Positions 1 through 9,737 are shown, numbered from the stretch's first letter. The stretch: 64,000 nt of DNA from JANSWP01 sp041941305 (GCA_041941305.1 JBGTQJ010000017.1:93602-157601), one strand, 5' to 3'. A program made the numbers and translations. Notes: generated from the sequence alone by a model not told the origin.

Positions 1-1093
1 CATTGTGATTCTTCTGCTCCACTCTCAAATCCATATCCACCAACCCAAAACTTGTGTTTAAACTGTACTCAAAATTGTGTTCATAATCAGGATGATTGTG
101 ATCGAATTCATGATCTCTATCTTCAAACCTAAACTTAGCTTTATGGTCACTCGAAAAGCTAGTTCTTTTAACCATAATCCCAGTTTGGAAGCCCCAGCTC
201 TTTGTGGATTGATATCCAACAGTAATCCCAGTTAAATGTTGTTGACCTTTTGATTGAAGGTCATCATTGAAACACTTCCTTTGTTTCCCTGGAAGTGGTG
301 GAGGTCCAGGACCTGGTAAATCATCTATACCTAAAATCTTTTCTCTACTTTTTGAAAAAAGACTATTGACTCCTGCATACCAATTCCCTCTTTTTATAGG
401 CTCAATCGCAGATTCGGAAATTCCTTCCAATTTAAAAATGATGGGTTTTGGGGTCATTGAAACTGCATTTTCGACTCTTAATTCAGGCATTCTTTTTAAA
501 TAGAAAGTGGGTTCAGGAATATCTATATCCTGGCTGTGTTTATTTGCCTGGTTAAATGGTTTTATTGGATTTTGGGTCAATACTTCATCTGGTTTTTCGT
601 TAAGGCCCGGTGTTTCGATATTTTCATTTTCAGGATTAATTTCATTGGTACTTAATGTTGAATTTTCTTCATATAGTTTTGATTTTTGAATGCTGTTTTC
701 TTCTTCCAAAACTGACTTTCCAATATCTCCTGCTAAATTTTCAGTTTGAAAAGGAGTTCCAGGGTTGGATTCTTCAATTTGCTTTATTTCCTCTAATTCT
801 GCTACAACTTCCTGGTATTCTATTTCTTTGTTCTCTAATGCTTCTGAAACAGTATTCAGTTTATTCTGAAAATATAAATGCTGACAAAGAACGACTCCTC
901 CAAAAACTGCCGCAGCGGCAGCCACCCACCATTTTTTCATAAGGATGGTTTTTCCAGTCGTAACGACAGCAGATGTTGAACTCAAATCACCTGCAATTTT
1001 GTCCCATACACCATCAGGTGGACTTTCAGTATAATCTTCAAAAGCCCCTTTTAGAAATTTTTCGAGTTCATCATTTGGTAAATTTTGTTTCAT
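1..1093 (-). CDS. Partial membrane protein with C-terminal outer-membrane-barrel-like region (sigma-factor partner)
   Basis: The reading frame is open from an ATG at 1093 to the window edge (364 codons, 3' end missing). Residues 1-53 are a soluble, presumably cytoplasmic segment. Residues 54-74 are a hydrophobic helix beginning WWVAAAAAVFGG. An acidic, coiled-coil-prone stretch follows, then a proline-rich patch near residue 245. The last ~90 residues, starting GITVGYQSTKSWGF, look like the start of an outer-membrane beta-barrel (PorT-like). This layout is common downstream of ECF sigma factors in Bacteroidota, where the N-terminal part is thought to act as an anti-sigma or membrane anchor. 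It lies 58 bp after the sigma gene on the same strand, so the two probably form an operon. The anti-sigma role is inference; the exact family is not recognised. Confidence 0.75.
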   Translation of the reverse strand, partial: MKQNLPNDELEKFLKGAFEDYTESPPDGVWDKIAGDLSSTSAVVTTGKTILMKKWWVAAAAAVFGGVVLCQHLYFQNKLNTVSEALENKEIEYQEVVAELEEIKQIEESNPGTPFQTENLAGDIGKSVLEEENSIQKSKLYEENSTLSTNEINPENENIETPGLNEKPDEVLTQNPIKPFNQANKHSQDIDIPEPTFYLKRMPELRVENAVSMTPKPIIFKLEGISESAIEPIKRGNWYAGVNSLFSKSREKILGIDDLPGPGPPPLPGKQRKCFNDDLQSKGQQHLTGITVGYQSTKSWGFQTGIMVKRTSFSSDHKAKFRFEDRDHEFDHNHPDYEHNFEYSLNTSFGLVDMDLRVEQKNHN

Positions 1094-1151
1094 TGTATCC
1101 TACATTTGTTCTAGTATTGCCCATTATTTTTCAGCGGGCATACTGCATGTC

Positions 1152-1691
1152 TTATTTGGTCAAATTTTTTTCCAGCAAAGAACGCATGTATTTCTTTGCT
1201 CTATTAAGTTGAGATTTGGAAGTACCAATGGAAATCCCCAATTCCTCTGCGATTTGTGGATGTGTGTATCCTTCCAAAACGTATAAATTTAAAACAGTTC
1301 GAAAACCAGTCGGCAATTTGTGCATCAACTTTATCAGCCCCCTGGTAGCGCCCTCTTCAAAAACAATTTCCTCCTCTGTGGTTCCGGCATCCCAATCGTT
1401 TAACTCGTAGGTAGGAAGTAACTTTTTCTGTTTCCTCAAATTGTCTAAAGCTACATTCAAAATAACTTTCCTTATCCATCCTTCCAGACTACCTATGCCT
1501 TTAAATTGATGTAAATCACGAAATACTTTTACAAATCCTTCTTGTAAAACATCTTCTGCATCTTCACGGGAATTAGCATACCGCAAACACACTACAAACA
1601 TCTTGCTCTTAAAACGTTCATAAAAAATGCGTTGGGCCTTGCGATTCCCCTGTTTGCAGGATTCTAATATTTCGTGATTGTTTCCTTGCAT
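1152..1691 (-). CDS. ECF RNA polymerase sigma factor (sigma-70 family)
   Basis: A 179-residue protein with both ECF sigma regions. Sigma-2 includes YANSREDAEDVLQEGF, the core-binding and -10 recognition region. Sigma-4 includes LPTGFRTVLNLYVLEGYTH followed by the helix-turn-helix IAEELGISIGTSKSQLNRAK. It should direct core polymerase to a small regulon controlled by a membrane partner. I place the start at 1691 (MQGNNHEILESCKQG) because sigma-2 normally begins within a few residues of the N-terminus. The longer frame from 1811 adds 40 Thr/Pro-rich residues with no sigma similarity and runs closer to the divergent gene. It is followed by the partial membrane/barrel protein on the same strand. 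Confidence 0.93.
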   Translation of the reverse strand: MQGNNHEILESCKQGNRKAQRIFYERFKSKMFVVCLRYANSREDAEDVLQEGFVKVFRDLHQFKGIGSLEGWIRKVILNVALDNLRKQKKLLPTYELNDWDAGTTEEEIVFEEGATRGLIKLMHKLPTGFRTVLNLYVLEGYTHPQIAEELGISIGTSKSQLNRAKKYMRSLLEKNLTK

Positions 1692-1854
1692 CAACCCTGG
1701 TGAGTTTTTAGTTGGTGTTGTTGTAGGAGTAGGTGAATCAAAATGCAAAAGGGTTGCATGGATACCAAAAAGATTTAATTTTACCTCAAGAACTTGTCTG
1801 AAATTATTCATTGAGTTCAGTCAAATTCAAATTTCATTCAAAATCACCCTAATC

Positions 1855-2454
1855 ATGAAGTTCCTTTTTACTTTTTTTATTCTAATAGCTTTAATGAATA
1901 CACAAACTTTCTCACAAGATCAATCTTCAGAACTTCCCTATTATCAAATTCCAGATTATCCAGACAAATATACGGCTGAAACAGTTGCCGCCAGAATGGT
2001 AGATGGTTTGGGCTATCGCTATTATTGGGCTACTGAAGGATTGAGACCTGAAGATCTATCTTTTAAACCAAGTGAGAATGGTAGAACAACAGACGAGACT
2101 TTAGATCATATTTTAGGTTTGACCAATACCTTGGCAAATGCCACAAAAAAAGAACCCAACATTAGAAATAACAATCGGGAAGAACTCAGTTTTGAAGAAA
2201 AACGAAGAAAAACATTGATGAATATCAAAACAGCAAGTGATATCCTAAGAACTGCCAAAGAGGGAGAAATCAAGGAGTTTTTAGTCATATTTCAACGGGG
2301 AGAACAATCTTCTGAATATCCTTTTTGGAATATGCTTAACGGACCCTTGGCTGATGCGCTCTGGCATGTAGGTCAAATCGTTTCACACAGAAGAAGTTCA
2401 GGAAATCCGCTAAATCCTAAGGTTAGTGTATTCAGAGGGAAAAACAGAGAATAG
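1855..2454 (+). CDS. DinB-like (DinB/YfiT superfamily) exported protein
   Basis: A 199-residue protein starting with an export signal (MKFLFTFFILIALMNTQTFS, then Q). The rest fits the DinB four-helix bundle, with candidate metal ligands His85 (ETLDHILGL), His171 and His178 (ALWHVGQIVSHRR). DinB-superfamily proteins bind a divalent metal; some are thiol transferases, but most have no known reaction. The frame stays open upstream to 1678, but that extension overlaps the divergent sigma gene and precedes the signal peptide, so ATG 1855 is preferred. The gene converges with the HYR protein, with only 5 bp between their stop codons. Confidence 0.85.
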   Translation: MKFLFTFFILIALMNTQTFSQDQSSELPYYQIPDYPDKYTAETVAARMVDGLGYRYYWATEGLRPEDLSFKPSENGRTTDETLDHILGLTNTLANATKKEPNIRNNNREELSFEEKRRKTLMNIKTASDILRTAKEGEIKEFLVIFQRGEQSSEYPFWNMLNGPLADALWHVGQIVSHRRSSGNPLNPKVSVFRGKNRE

Positions 2455-2459
2455 GATTT

Positions 2460-5400
2460 CTAATTATCATCAGTTAATAAAAATTCAGCGGGATCCGCCG
2501 TCCCATTTACGTCTCCTATTTTTATTCCAATAAAATTGACTATTTCGTCTCCTGACAAATTATTGATAGAAATGATCTCTGGAAAATCATCCAAATAAGG
2601 ATTGGCATCATCAATAAATTCAAATTCCATATCCACAAAGCGCCAGGAAGTATTATTTTGAAATTGATCATCAATTGCCAAAATCAATTTTCTGATTGCG
2701 ACCAGGTCAAATGTGGTAACTGTTCCAGATTGGTTGACATCAGCTGCAATGATTTTATAGGGTGAATCTAGTTTTTCAGTACCCAAAATATGCTTGGTAA
2801 TTAAAACAAGGTCAAAAGTTGTAACTCCATTGATGTGGTTGGTATCCTTTAGTGGAGCAATCGTATAATCCCCTCCCACAGGAAGATCGAAGAAAATGAA
2901 ACTTCCATCATCATCAGTGGTCATTGAATCGAGATTGGAATTTACACTTACCTGAACTTCGGCAATAGGAGCACCTTCAATTGAATACAGATTTCCAGAA
3001 ATATTTGCATTTGCCAGGCAGGCATCCATATTGTCCTGAACATCCACAGTTACATTGCAATAATCTTGATTACCCACTTCGTCAGTAATCCAAATTTGTA
3101 ATTGATTTATGCCAATATCATCACATTCAAAAACCTTAGTTATATCTGCTGAATTTGAAGAAAAAGAAAAATTTAAATCGCTGCTATGGGTGCAATTATC
3201 AAAACTCCCATCGTCAAAATCCAAAGCTGAAATGTCTATCATAGGAATTGGTAAATCCATGATTTCAACTATCAAATTCTTGCAATATGCAGAAGGATTT
3301 TTGCAATCTGAAATAGTGAAGTTAAATCCACAACTCGATTTATTATTGCAACCATCTTCAACAGAGTATACAATTCTATGGGTGCCAAGTGGATAATCTC
3401 CTTCAACTTCAGATCCCATACCCTGGATATCAAAAGAACCGTTGTCAAATAGATCTATTTGGTAGGTATATTCCAATAAATCAGGAGGCGTACAATCATC
3501 CTCTGCAAGTAAGGTCAATTTTGCCTCTCCAGTTTGGCAATTTGGATCATAACTACAAAAATTCAAAGGTTGACAATCTGATAAGATAAGGGGTAAATCA
3601 GAGGTTGAAATTTGCAAAACTTGTCCATAATCCCAGCTTCCTTCAAAAGTCGTTTGATTGAATTGACACCAATCAATAACCTTCCAATTTCTTAGGACTT
3701 CCACACATGCATTTGGGGTGACCACCAACCAGGTATCCGTATAGGAAAGTCCAATTAAGCTACAAGTAGAATCAGAGAAAATCTGTGGAAATCCAAATTC
3801 CTGAGGTAAAAATTCAGGTTCCAAACCAGCCCCACAGGTGTTAGAGGAATAATTCTGTGGCCAAATTATATCATCATTGGGGTCAAAAGGGTCCTGGTCG
3901 TTAATATAAAATGGGGCAAGATTATCCACATTAATTTCTTGAGTGCATTCTGCCATACGTCCTACAGCATCTTCTACTTGCCAAAATCGCAAAACTAAAC
4001 CTATGCCACAGGTATTAAAACTTGTACTGTCAAAAGAACTCACAATTATATTGGGGCAGTTGTCAGTAACTTGTGGCTCACCTGTTAGCGTTAAATCCAA
4101 AAAATCTTCGCCGCAATCAATGGTCAAATCAGCAGGACAAATAATTCCGGGGTTTAAGTTGTCAAAAACAGAAGCCGTGGTCAAACTAAAACTTTCATTT
4201 TCCGCTTCGTCGGTCACCTTCAATTCAACTTGAACTGAGTGTCCTACATCACAGCAGAAAAAAGGAACCTGTTTCTCAAAAGGAGTACTATCATCTCCAC
4301 TGCATTCTGGCGAATCCAATCTACGTACTTCTAATGTTATGTCGGTACAATTGTCCCAACTCCCGTCATCAAAAGTTGCAGCATTTACATAGGTAGGCTC
4401 TTGTGGCAAAAGGGTAATATTTGGAGCGTTGATGCTAACTGCTACAGGGGGAACATTGTCATCAACAGTAATTTGAAAAAGGCAACTAGATGAATTGCCA
4501 CAGTCATCAGTAGCAATACAATTGGTAGGATAGATGCCGTAAGGAAGATTGTATATGGTTGTACCTGTTACAATGCCAAAACTTCCTTCAACAGAAAGAG
4601 CGATATTACTTCCACAAGAATCATTGGTAGCTGGCTGAGGCAGAATAACTGTTGCAGTACAATCTAGATTGGAAGTATTAACCGTTATATCTGAAGGACA
4701 AATAAAAGAAGGAGGCAATGTATCGAAGACATGTATAATCTGAGTTGCGGTTATACTTTCCGCATCACAGGCATCATATATTTCCCATTCTCGAAATACC
4801 GAATAGGAACCTTCACAAATGGTTACGGTTACGTCTGTGTAATTAGTTCCAAAAGAGCAAATGCTATCTACAGGTGTCCCTTTAAAATTTGGCATTCCAG
4901 TGAAAGAAGGATCCGTATTGGGATTGGGGCAGGCAAGGGCAGGATTTGAAATATCATCCAGGTTTTCAGGAAATGATAAGGAATCTAATTTTGGGCGTTC
5001 AACGTAAATTTTTTGAATACAATTTGAGCTTTTTTGACTGCTGTCTGAAACTGTCCAAAGGCGGTTAATAATTAAAATGGTATCAGTGGTATTGCAAGCA
5101 AAATAGAGGAAATTGTCGTTGAATTCGTAGATCAATGTGTCATTGCAATTGTCAAAAGCTTCTGGGTATCCCAAACTATCAGGATGGGTTTCGTCAAAAC
5201 AGGTAATCAAGGTATCAATACAAGAAACCGAAGGCGCTAACTTATCTTCAACTAAAATGTTTGCCGAGCAATTATTACCAGAATCATCATCTGTTACTTT
5301 ACCTGAAATTGTTCTATTTACAAATTCTTCAGTAATGGTAGGACTACTGGGTAACAAATCTCCATGCTCGTCATACAATTCAACATAAAAAGGTCCCAGG

Positions 5401-5630
5401 CAATCAGGATCAGGATCCCCTTCCAGGATCATATCCCAGGTAACAGTGGCCATACAATTTTGGTCTACAGATACTTGCACAGAGGTACATGTCATTGTAC
5501 ATTGAGAAAATACAGAATGGGTATTGGCTATAAAAAAAGAAGTTAAAAGAGGCAAAAAAAACTTATGTGGAATTTTAAAGGGAAACACATAGCCCCCCCC
5601 TACCCGGCGTAGTTTCGGTGTTCTTTTCAT
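2460..5630 (-). CDS. Large exported HYR-type / dockerin-like multidomain protein
   Basis: A 1056-residue cysteine-rich exported protein. Residues 1-42 are a basic, hydrophobic signal region ending near SVFSQ. The body repeats HYR-like (immunoglobulin-fold) modules with strings such as FICPSDITVNTSNLDCTATV and ICPADLTIDCGEDF, with many paired cysteines. Around residues 870-920 lies a CarboxypepD_reg/SdrD-B-like fold (GNLYSIEGAPIAEVQVSV, DDDGSFIFFDLPVG). Residues ~930-990 form a dockerin-like pair, NGVTTFDLVLITKHILG and ADVNQSGTVTTFDLVAIRK. Related Bacteroidota proteins usually continue into a T9SS sorting tail; this one stops at TDDN without one. It is probably an extracellular adhesive or scaffold protein; the ligand is unknown. 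Confidence 0.85.
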   Translation of the reverse strand: MKRTPKLRRVGGGYVFPFKIPHKFFLPLLTSFFIANTHSVFSQCTMTCTSVQVSVDQNCMATVTWDMILEGDPDPDCLGPFYVELYDEHGDLLPSSPTITEEFVNRTISGKVTDDDSGNNCSANILVEDKLAPSVSCIDTLITCFDETHPDSLGYPEAFDNCNDTLIYEFNDNFLYFACNTTDTILIINRLWTVSDSSQKSSNCIQKIYVERPKLDSLSFPENLDDISNPALACPNPNTDPSFTGMPNFKGTPVDSICSFGTNYTDVTVTICEGSYSVFREWEIYDACDAESITATQIIHVFDTLPPSFICPSDITVNTSNLDCTATVILPQPATNDSCGSNIALSVEGSFGIVTGTTIYNLPYGIYPTNCIATDDCGNSSSCLFQITVDDNVPPVAVSINAPNITLLPQEPTYVNAATFDDGSWDNCTDITLEVRRLDSPECSGDDSTPFEKQVPFFCCDVGHSVQVELKVTDEAENESFSLTTASVFDNLNPGIICPADLTIDCGEDFLDLTLTGEPQVTDNCPNIIVSSFDSTSFNTCGIGLVLRFWQVEDAVGRMAECTQEINVDNLAPFYINDQDPFDPNDDIIWPQNYSSNTCGAGLEPEFLPQEFGFPQIFSDSTCSLIGLSYTDTWLVVTPNACVEVLRNWKVIDWCQFNQTTFEGSWDYGQVLQISTSDLPLILSDCQPLNFCSYDPNCQTGEAKLTLLAEDDCTPPDLLEYTYQIDLFDNGSFDIQGMGSEVEGDYPLGTHRIVYSVEDGCNNKSSCGFNFTISDCKNPSAYCKNLIVEIMDLPIPMIDISALDFDDGSFDNCTHSSDLNFSFSSNSADITKVFECDDIGINQLQIWITDEVGNQDYCNVTVDVQDNMDACLANANISGNLYSIEGAPIAEVQVSVNSNLDSMTTDDDGSFIFFDLPVGGDYTIAPLKDTNHINGVTTFDLVLITKHILGTEKLDSPYKIIAADVNQSGTVTTFDLVAIRKLILAIDDQFQNNTSWRFVDMEFEFIDDANPYLDDFPEIISINNLSGDEIVNFIGIKIGDVNGTADPAEFLLTDDN

Positions 5631-5730
5631 GGTTATTATAATTTGCTAATAGAACCTTGTAAAGGTAGCGAAAATCAATAATTATTTTTCATATTTCAAA
5701 AAGTAATAATTTGCAAATCTCCAACAAAAA

Positions 5731-5923
5731 ACATAAATCATCCCGAATTTTTGGGCAATTTCTTAAAACATTGATATCCAATCGCTTATTAATTATGTTT
5801 TTGTTGTGGGTTGTCAGTTGTTCGTTGGATTAACCGACAACTGACAACAAATTGATTATCAATAATTTGAGTGGTTTTTCATTGCCCATTCAATTTTGTA
5901 TGCAAAATTCGGGATGATACATG
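5731..5923. repeat. Imperfect fold-back (palindromic) intergenic element
   Basis: The ends are inverted copies: TCATCCCGAATTTT at 5738 and its complement ending at 5917, with the similarity extending a few bases outward (ACAT...). The middle contains a second inverted pair, TTGTCAGTTGT near 5811-5821 and ACAACTGACAA near 5838-5848. The element fills most of the 366-bp spacer between the start of the HYR protein and the end of the first sulfotransferase gene. It could be a non-autonomous mobile palindrome or an RNA-forming processing site. No coding potential is seen. Confidence 0.6.
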
Positions 5924-5996
5924 TTTGTAGTTCAATAATTAATAATTTGACATTTGCTGCTTAATTATTAAAAGCATTTACAAGCAGAAGTATTGC

Positions 5997-7664
5997 CTAT
6001 CTCGAGATGATTAGTTTTTGAACTTCTCTTCCTTCGATTTGGACAAAATACATTCCTTTCTGCCAATCAGAAGTATCCAAATATTTTCTTCCTCCTGTTG
6101 CAATAAACGACTCAACCTGCCTTCCAATCATATCATAAATTATCACCTCGGCATAAATTCCTCCTTTCCATTCAATCGTAATCATATTGTTTGCAGGATT
6201 TGGATATATTTCCAAATAGTATTCTGTCATAATCTGATTCACAGGAAGTATTTTATCACAAAAAGTAGAATCGGGTTCCAGCTCAAGCCATCCTTTTTGG
6301 CTCAAATCCCTTCCTTCAAAAGCTGAATAATCAGAAGGGATTCTTTTCATTCTGAAAGTCAGATTATTATTGATCGACAGTGTGTCCCCTTGAGTAGCAG
6401 GTGAGCCACCAATGAGTGGGGTTTTATATTCCCAAACGATTTCGTTGTCTGGAGTCATTTCGAAAGAATAACCCCATCTTCCAACACAAATTAAAACGTT
6501 GCCATTTGGTAAAAATTGAACACTGGATAGACCAGTTGAATGCATCAAAGAAGAATCAACTGGATGTACAAGAGTCAAATCAAAACCATCAGGTCCATAT
6601 GAATCTCCATCTAAAGTATAAGACCAATCGTACATATCCCAGGTCGGAGTAAAGACATTAACTGTAGAATAATTGGCTCCAACCCGATTATTAAATACAG
6701 CCAACTTCCCGTACATCGGGTTGGTTGGAATCAAAAAGTCATCAATCCATTGGGCGTCATGTTGAAAAAACAAGGTTTGATCATCTGCTGTCCCAGATTT
6801 ATATGCTGCTGGATTGCCCCAACGATATAGCAAATCTCCTCCCTTTCCAGCCATTCCTCCGTTATGTCCCGCAGCTTGTGCAGTTGTTGTTGTATGGTCA
6901 ATGATCCAAATTTCGTGGAAATATGGAACACTAAGTATGATTTGCTTCAATTCATCATTGTAATCGATTGCATTTGAATGATGCCAATCTGGATGTCCAT
7001 TGTTGTTGTCATAATTAATGTCGATGAGTTCAGGGTGGTCTTCTACAACGCCATAATTATCCGCATTCGGATTGAAGTCCTGTATGAGGTGGTCCCAGGC
7101 ATGCCACTCCCAAATAATTTGATCAGTTACCGGATCTACCTCAAGAATGAAATCTGGCCATAATTTGTCCTGATCAGTGGTAGCAGTATCTCTGCCAGCT
7201 TGCAAAGCTTCTGCCTCGGTCTTTAGCTCCCAGGCAATCATAATTATGGTTCCTTCTGCTGTCACAGCAATATCGTGATGAAGCCTGAACAATGAATCAT
7301 TTAGTGTAAAGCTCCACTCCAAATTATTGTCCCAATCCCGTATTTCGACAGTTGCACCTCCACCACCAGCCCAAATTGGATTTCCTGCTACAGAAGGTGG
7401 ACGTTTGGTTTTGACCAATCTTCCATCTTCCAGTAAATAGGCAGTATTTCCCGGTCTGGAATTGGTGGTATCTTCCCAAACGTGCACAATTTCACCGCAA
7501 TTGTCTAGCAAATAAACATTGCTTTGATTGTGTGGATAGATCAAATTGTAACCATCAAAAACCTGTGCGGGTTTATAAGACAATAGCCCAACCGTATTTT
7601 GGGCATTACTGTAGAAATTGAAAATGCAAAAAATGAAACAGCAAGTGAGTAAATTTCTTATCAT
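5997..7664 (-). CDS. Arylsulfotransferase (ASST)-like secreted protein with T9SS type A tail
   Basis: A 555-residue exported protein (signal residues ~1-21, ending YSNAQ). The body matches the arylsulfotransferase/ASST beta-propeller family: YLLDNCGEIVHVWE, LHHDIAVTAEGTIIMIAWE, a DWHHSNAIDYN histidine motif and FFQHDAQW. ASST enzymes move sulfate between phenolic compounds through a histidine intermediate; the substrate here cannot be told, and members of this branch may have other roles. The last ~70 residues are a type A sorting domain (EIYPNPANN, then GMYFVQIEG and KLIISR), so it should pass through the type IX secretion system to the surface. It is a tandem paralogue of the next gene. Confidence 0.85.
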   Translation of the reverse strand: MIRNLLTCCFIFCIFNFYSNAQNTVGLLSYKPAQVFDGYNLIYPHNQSNVYLLDNCGEIVHVWEDTTNSRPGNTAYLLEDGRLVKTKRPPSVAGNPIWAGGGGATVEIRDWDNNLEWSFTLNDSLFRLHHDIAVTAEGTIIMIAWELKTEAEALQAGRDTATTDQDKLWPDFILEVDPVTDQIIWEWHAWDHLIQDFNPNADNYGVVEDHPELIDINYDNNNGHPDWHHSNAIDYNDELKQIILSVPYFHEIWIIDHTTTTAQAAGHNGGMAGKGGDLLYRWGNPAAYKSGTADDQTLFFQHDAQWIDDFLIPTNPMYGKLAVFNNRVGANYSTVNVFTPTWDMYDWSYTLDGDSYGPDGFDLTLVHPVDSSLMHSTGLSSVQFLPNGNVLICVGRWGYSFEMTPDNEIVWEYKTPLIGGSPATQGDTLSINNNLTFRMKRIPSDYSAFEGRDLSQKGWLELEPDSTFCDKILPVNQIMTEYYLEIYPNPANNMITIEWKGGIYAEVIIYDMIGRQVESFIATGGRKYLDTSDWQKGMYFVQIEGREVQKLIISR

Positions 7665-7807
7665 ACCTTTTATTTTTATGATTAAAATTATTTGCTAAGC
7701 ACCAATTAATATTTATGTATAAGTAAAATTTTGGAATTCTTTTTTTCTCTAACGAGGCGAAAAACGCAAGCATAGCCTTAGTCCTGACGAGTATTTTCAA
7801 CAGCTTG

Positions 7808-7826
7808 TCCCGAACTTGATTCGGGA
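7808..7826. repeat. Short hairpin between the two sulfotransferase paralogues
   Basis: A perfect 7-bp stem (TCCCGAA / TTCGGGA) with a 5-base loop lies in the 215-bp spacer between the paralogues. It has no T-tract in either direction. It is probably a remnant of a palindromic repeat rather than a terminator. Confidence 0.4.
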
Positions 7827-7879
7827 AAGTGAGAGGAAAAACAAACCAAAATTAGTTGTAGATAAAATTGATTTGGTAC

Positions 7880-9538
7880 TTATAATCGAATTAGCTTTTG
7901 AATATAACTTTGGTTGTTGGACTTATTGATAAACTGTATCACCAGCATTCCATTTGGCCAACTCCGCGAGTCAAAGTTAGTCAATTCATTTTTGGATTCC
8001 CCCTTAAAAACAATTCGTCTTGTCAGGTCGCTTACTTCTATTGAAATAGATTCACCAGTTAAATTTTCAACCCACAATTCATTTTCAACGAGGGTATTTA
8101 GCGCTTGCACTCCATACAATTTGGATACTTCGAAACTAGAAACAGGCGCTCCAAATATGGTACAATCATTAACCATTGGGTTAAATTCAATTGGCAAACC
8201 AGGACTTAAATCTTTCCCTTCAAATGCTGTATAGTCAATCCCGTACCGAGTTGCTCGAAAAACATCATTGGCGTTAGGATTGTCACCTTGCGAAACAGGT
8301 CCAAAGTTATCAACCGGGCTAACGTATTCCCAGACTATTTGTCCGTCATCTGTAATTTCAAAAAAATGACCTCCCCTCCCCTCGCAAATAAGTGTATTCC
8401 CATTTATTAGCCGTTGTGCTCCTGAAATCCTGGATGAAAAGAAATCGCTTAATGGGTCAGAAAAATAAGTCCAAAATAAATCGGTTGGTCCAAATGGATT
8501 CATTCCTTCAATTGCATAGTTTCCATCATTTTCAATTGGAGGATCAATTACATCTATTGACGAAAAATCAGGTCCTGGTCTCCCTTGTCCGTTGTTAAAA
8601 ACCATAATTTTTCCAGCATCTGGTTTACCAGCTTCTATCCAATGGACATCGTGTTGGGAAAATAATTGTCGACTATCATTAGTCCCTCTGTCATAGGTTT
8701 GTGGATTTCCCCATCGGTACAAAATGTCTCCTCCTTTTCCCGAATTTCCTCCAAAATGACCAGCAGCTTCTGATGTGGTGGTACTATGGTCGATTACCCA
8801 AAACTCATTGAAATTTCTACTACTTATTATTATTTGATCCAACTCAGGATTATAATCAATTGCATTGGCATGAATCCAATCAGCATTGGTACCTCCTTCT
8901 ACAAAATTCAAGTTGATTAATTCAGGATGATCAGCTACAGCCCCATAATTTGGGAGTGTATCGTTAAAATCTTGTACCAAATGATCCCATAAAAACCACT
9001 GCCAAACCACATTCATCTCAGAATCTCCAATCTTTTCAATTTCGACCACTTTTTCTGACCAAAGGCTGTTCCCAGTCATAGTGTTGGGATCTCTCCCTGC
9101 TTCAATGGCTTCATTCAGCGTTTTTCTATCCCATGCTAAAATCAAAATGTTCCCATTGGGTAATGGCTCAATGTCGTGATGTTGATGATACGTTAGGGAA
9201 CTATAATTATATGCCCAGATGATTTCTCCTTCCCAATCAAATAACTCAATTCGTCCGCCAGTACCTCCAGAATTAAAATTGCTGTTAATTCTTGCAGCAC
9301 GAAGCATATTCCCATTCTCTAACAGATATGCAGACATTCCCGGATCAAATTGACTTTGCCAGGAATTAATGGTAAAACCGCAATTATCGATTAAATAGGT
9401 CATTTCATTATTGGCAGGAGGGAATAAAGTATAGCCATTTAATGAAAGGGAATCATTATTAAAAATCCCCACAGTTTGACCATCCAGGGACATAGTTGAA
9501 AAGGCTATTAAAATAAAAAATAAATTTTTTGTCATCAA
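7880..9538 (-). CDS. Arylsulfotransferase (ASST)-like secreted protein, tandem paralogue
   Basis: A 552-residue exported protein collinear with the downstream paralogue: TYLIDNCGFTINSWQSQ, YHQHHDIEPLPNGNILILAW, DWIHANAIDYNPE, LFSQHDVHW and the shared phrase GHFGGNSGKGGDILYRWGNP. The key histidines are in place. The C-terminus (VQALNTLVENELWVEN, then WPNGMLVIQFINKS and YIQKLIRL) has the shape of a divergent T9SS type A tail. It shares with its neighbour an ASST-type propeller, presumably acting outside the cell. The divergence between the copies suggests an old duplication with possibly different substrates. Confidence 0.83.
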   Translation of the reverse strand: MMTKNLFFILIAFSTMSLDGQTVGIFNNDSLSLNGYTLFPPANNEMTYLIDNCGFTINSWQSQFDPGMSAYLLENGNMLRAARINSNFNSGGTGGRIELFDWEGEIIWAYNYSSLTYHQHHDIEPLPNGNILILAWDRKTLNEAIEAGRDPNTMTGNSLWSEKVVEIEKIGDSEMNVVWQWFLWDHLVQDFNDTLPNYGAVADHPELINLNFVEGGTNADWIHANAIDYNPELDQIIISSRNFNEFWVIDHSTTTSEAAGHFGGNSGKGGDILYRWGNPQTYDRGTNDSRQLFSQHDVHWIEAGKPDAGKIMVFNNGQGRPGPDFSSIDVIDPPIENDGNYAIEGMNPFGPTDLFWTYFSDPLSDFFSSRISGAQRLINGNTLICEGRGGHFFEITDDGQIVWEYVSPVDNFGPVSQGDNPNANDVFRATRYGIDYTAFEGKDLSPGLPIEFNPMVNDCTIFGAPVSSFEVSKLYGVQALNTLVENELWVENLTGESISIEVSDLTRRIVFKGESKNELTNFDSRSWPNGMLVIQFINKSNNQSYIQKLIRL

Positions 9539-9737
9539 AAATCTGATTCAACTGACGATTATAAAATTTGGAAGGTGAAGATCAAAGAAAGGTTATCAAT
9601 AATCCTATTTTCATATAAAAATATTGTCCTAATAATGGTTTTTGAAAGCTGATATACAAAATGGTAAGAAATAAAGGATTGTTCGAAAATGAACCAATTT
9701 AGAAATTAGTGGTCTTTTGTGTGAGAATATCCATACT

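Noticed and set aside
1692..1811. 40-residue N-terminal extension of the sigma factor
   Set aside because: Thr/Pro-rich and unlike any sigma region; ATG 1691 gives a normal-sized ECF factor.
7606..7800. 64-residue minus-strand frame overlapping the first sulfotransferase start
   Set aside because: No domain, overlaps the signal peptide of a well-supported gene, and reads like translated repeat DNA.
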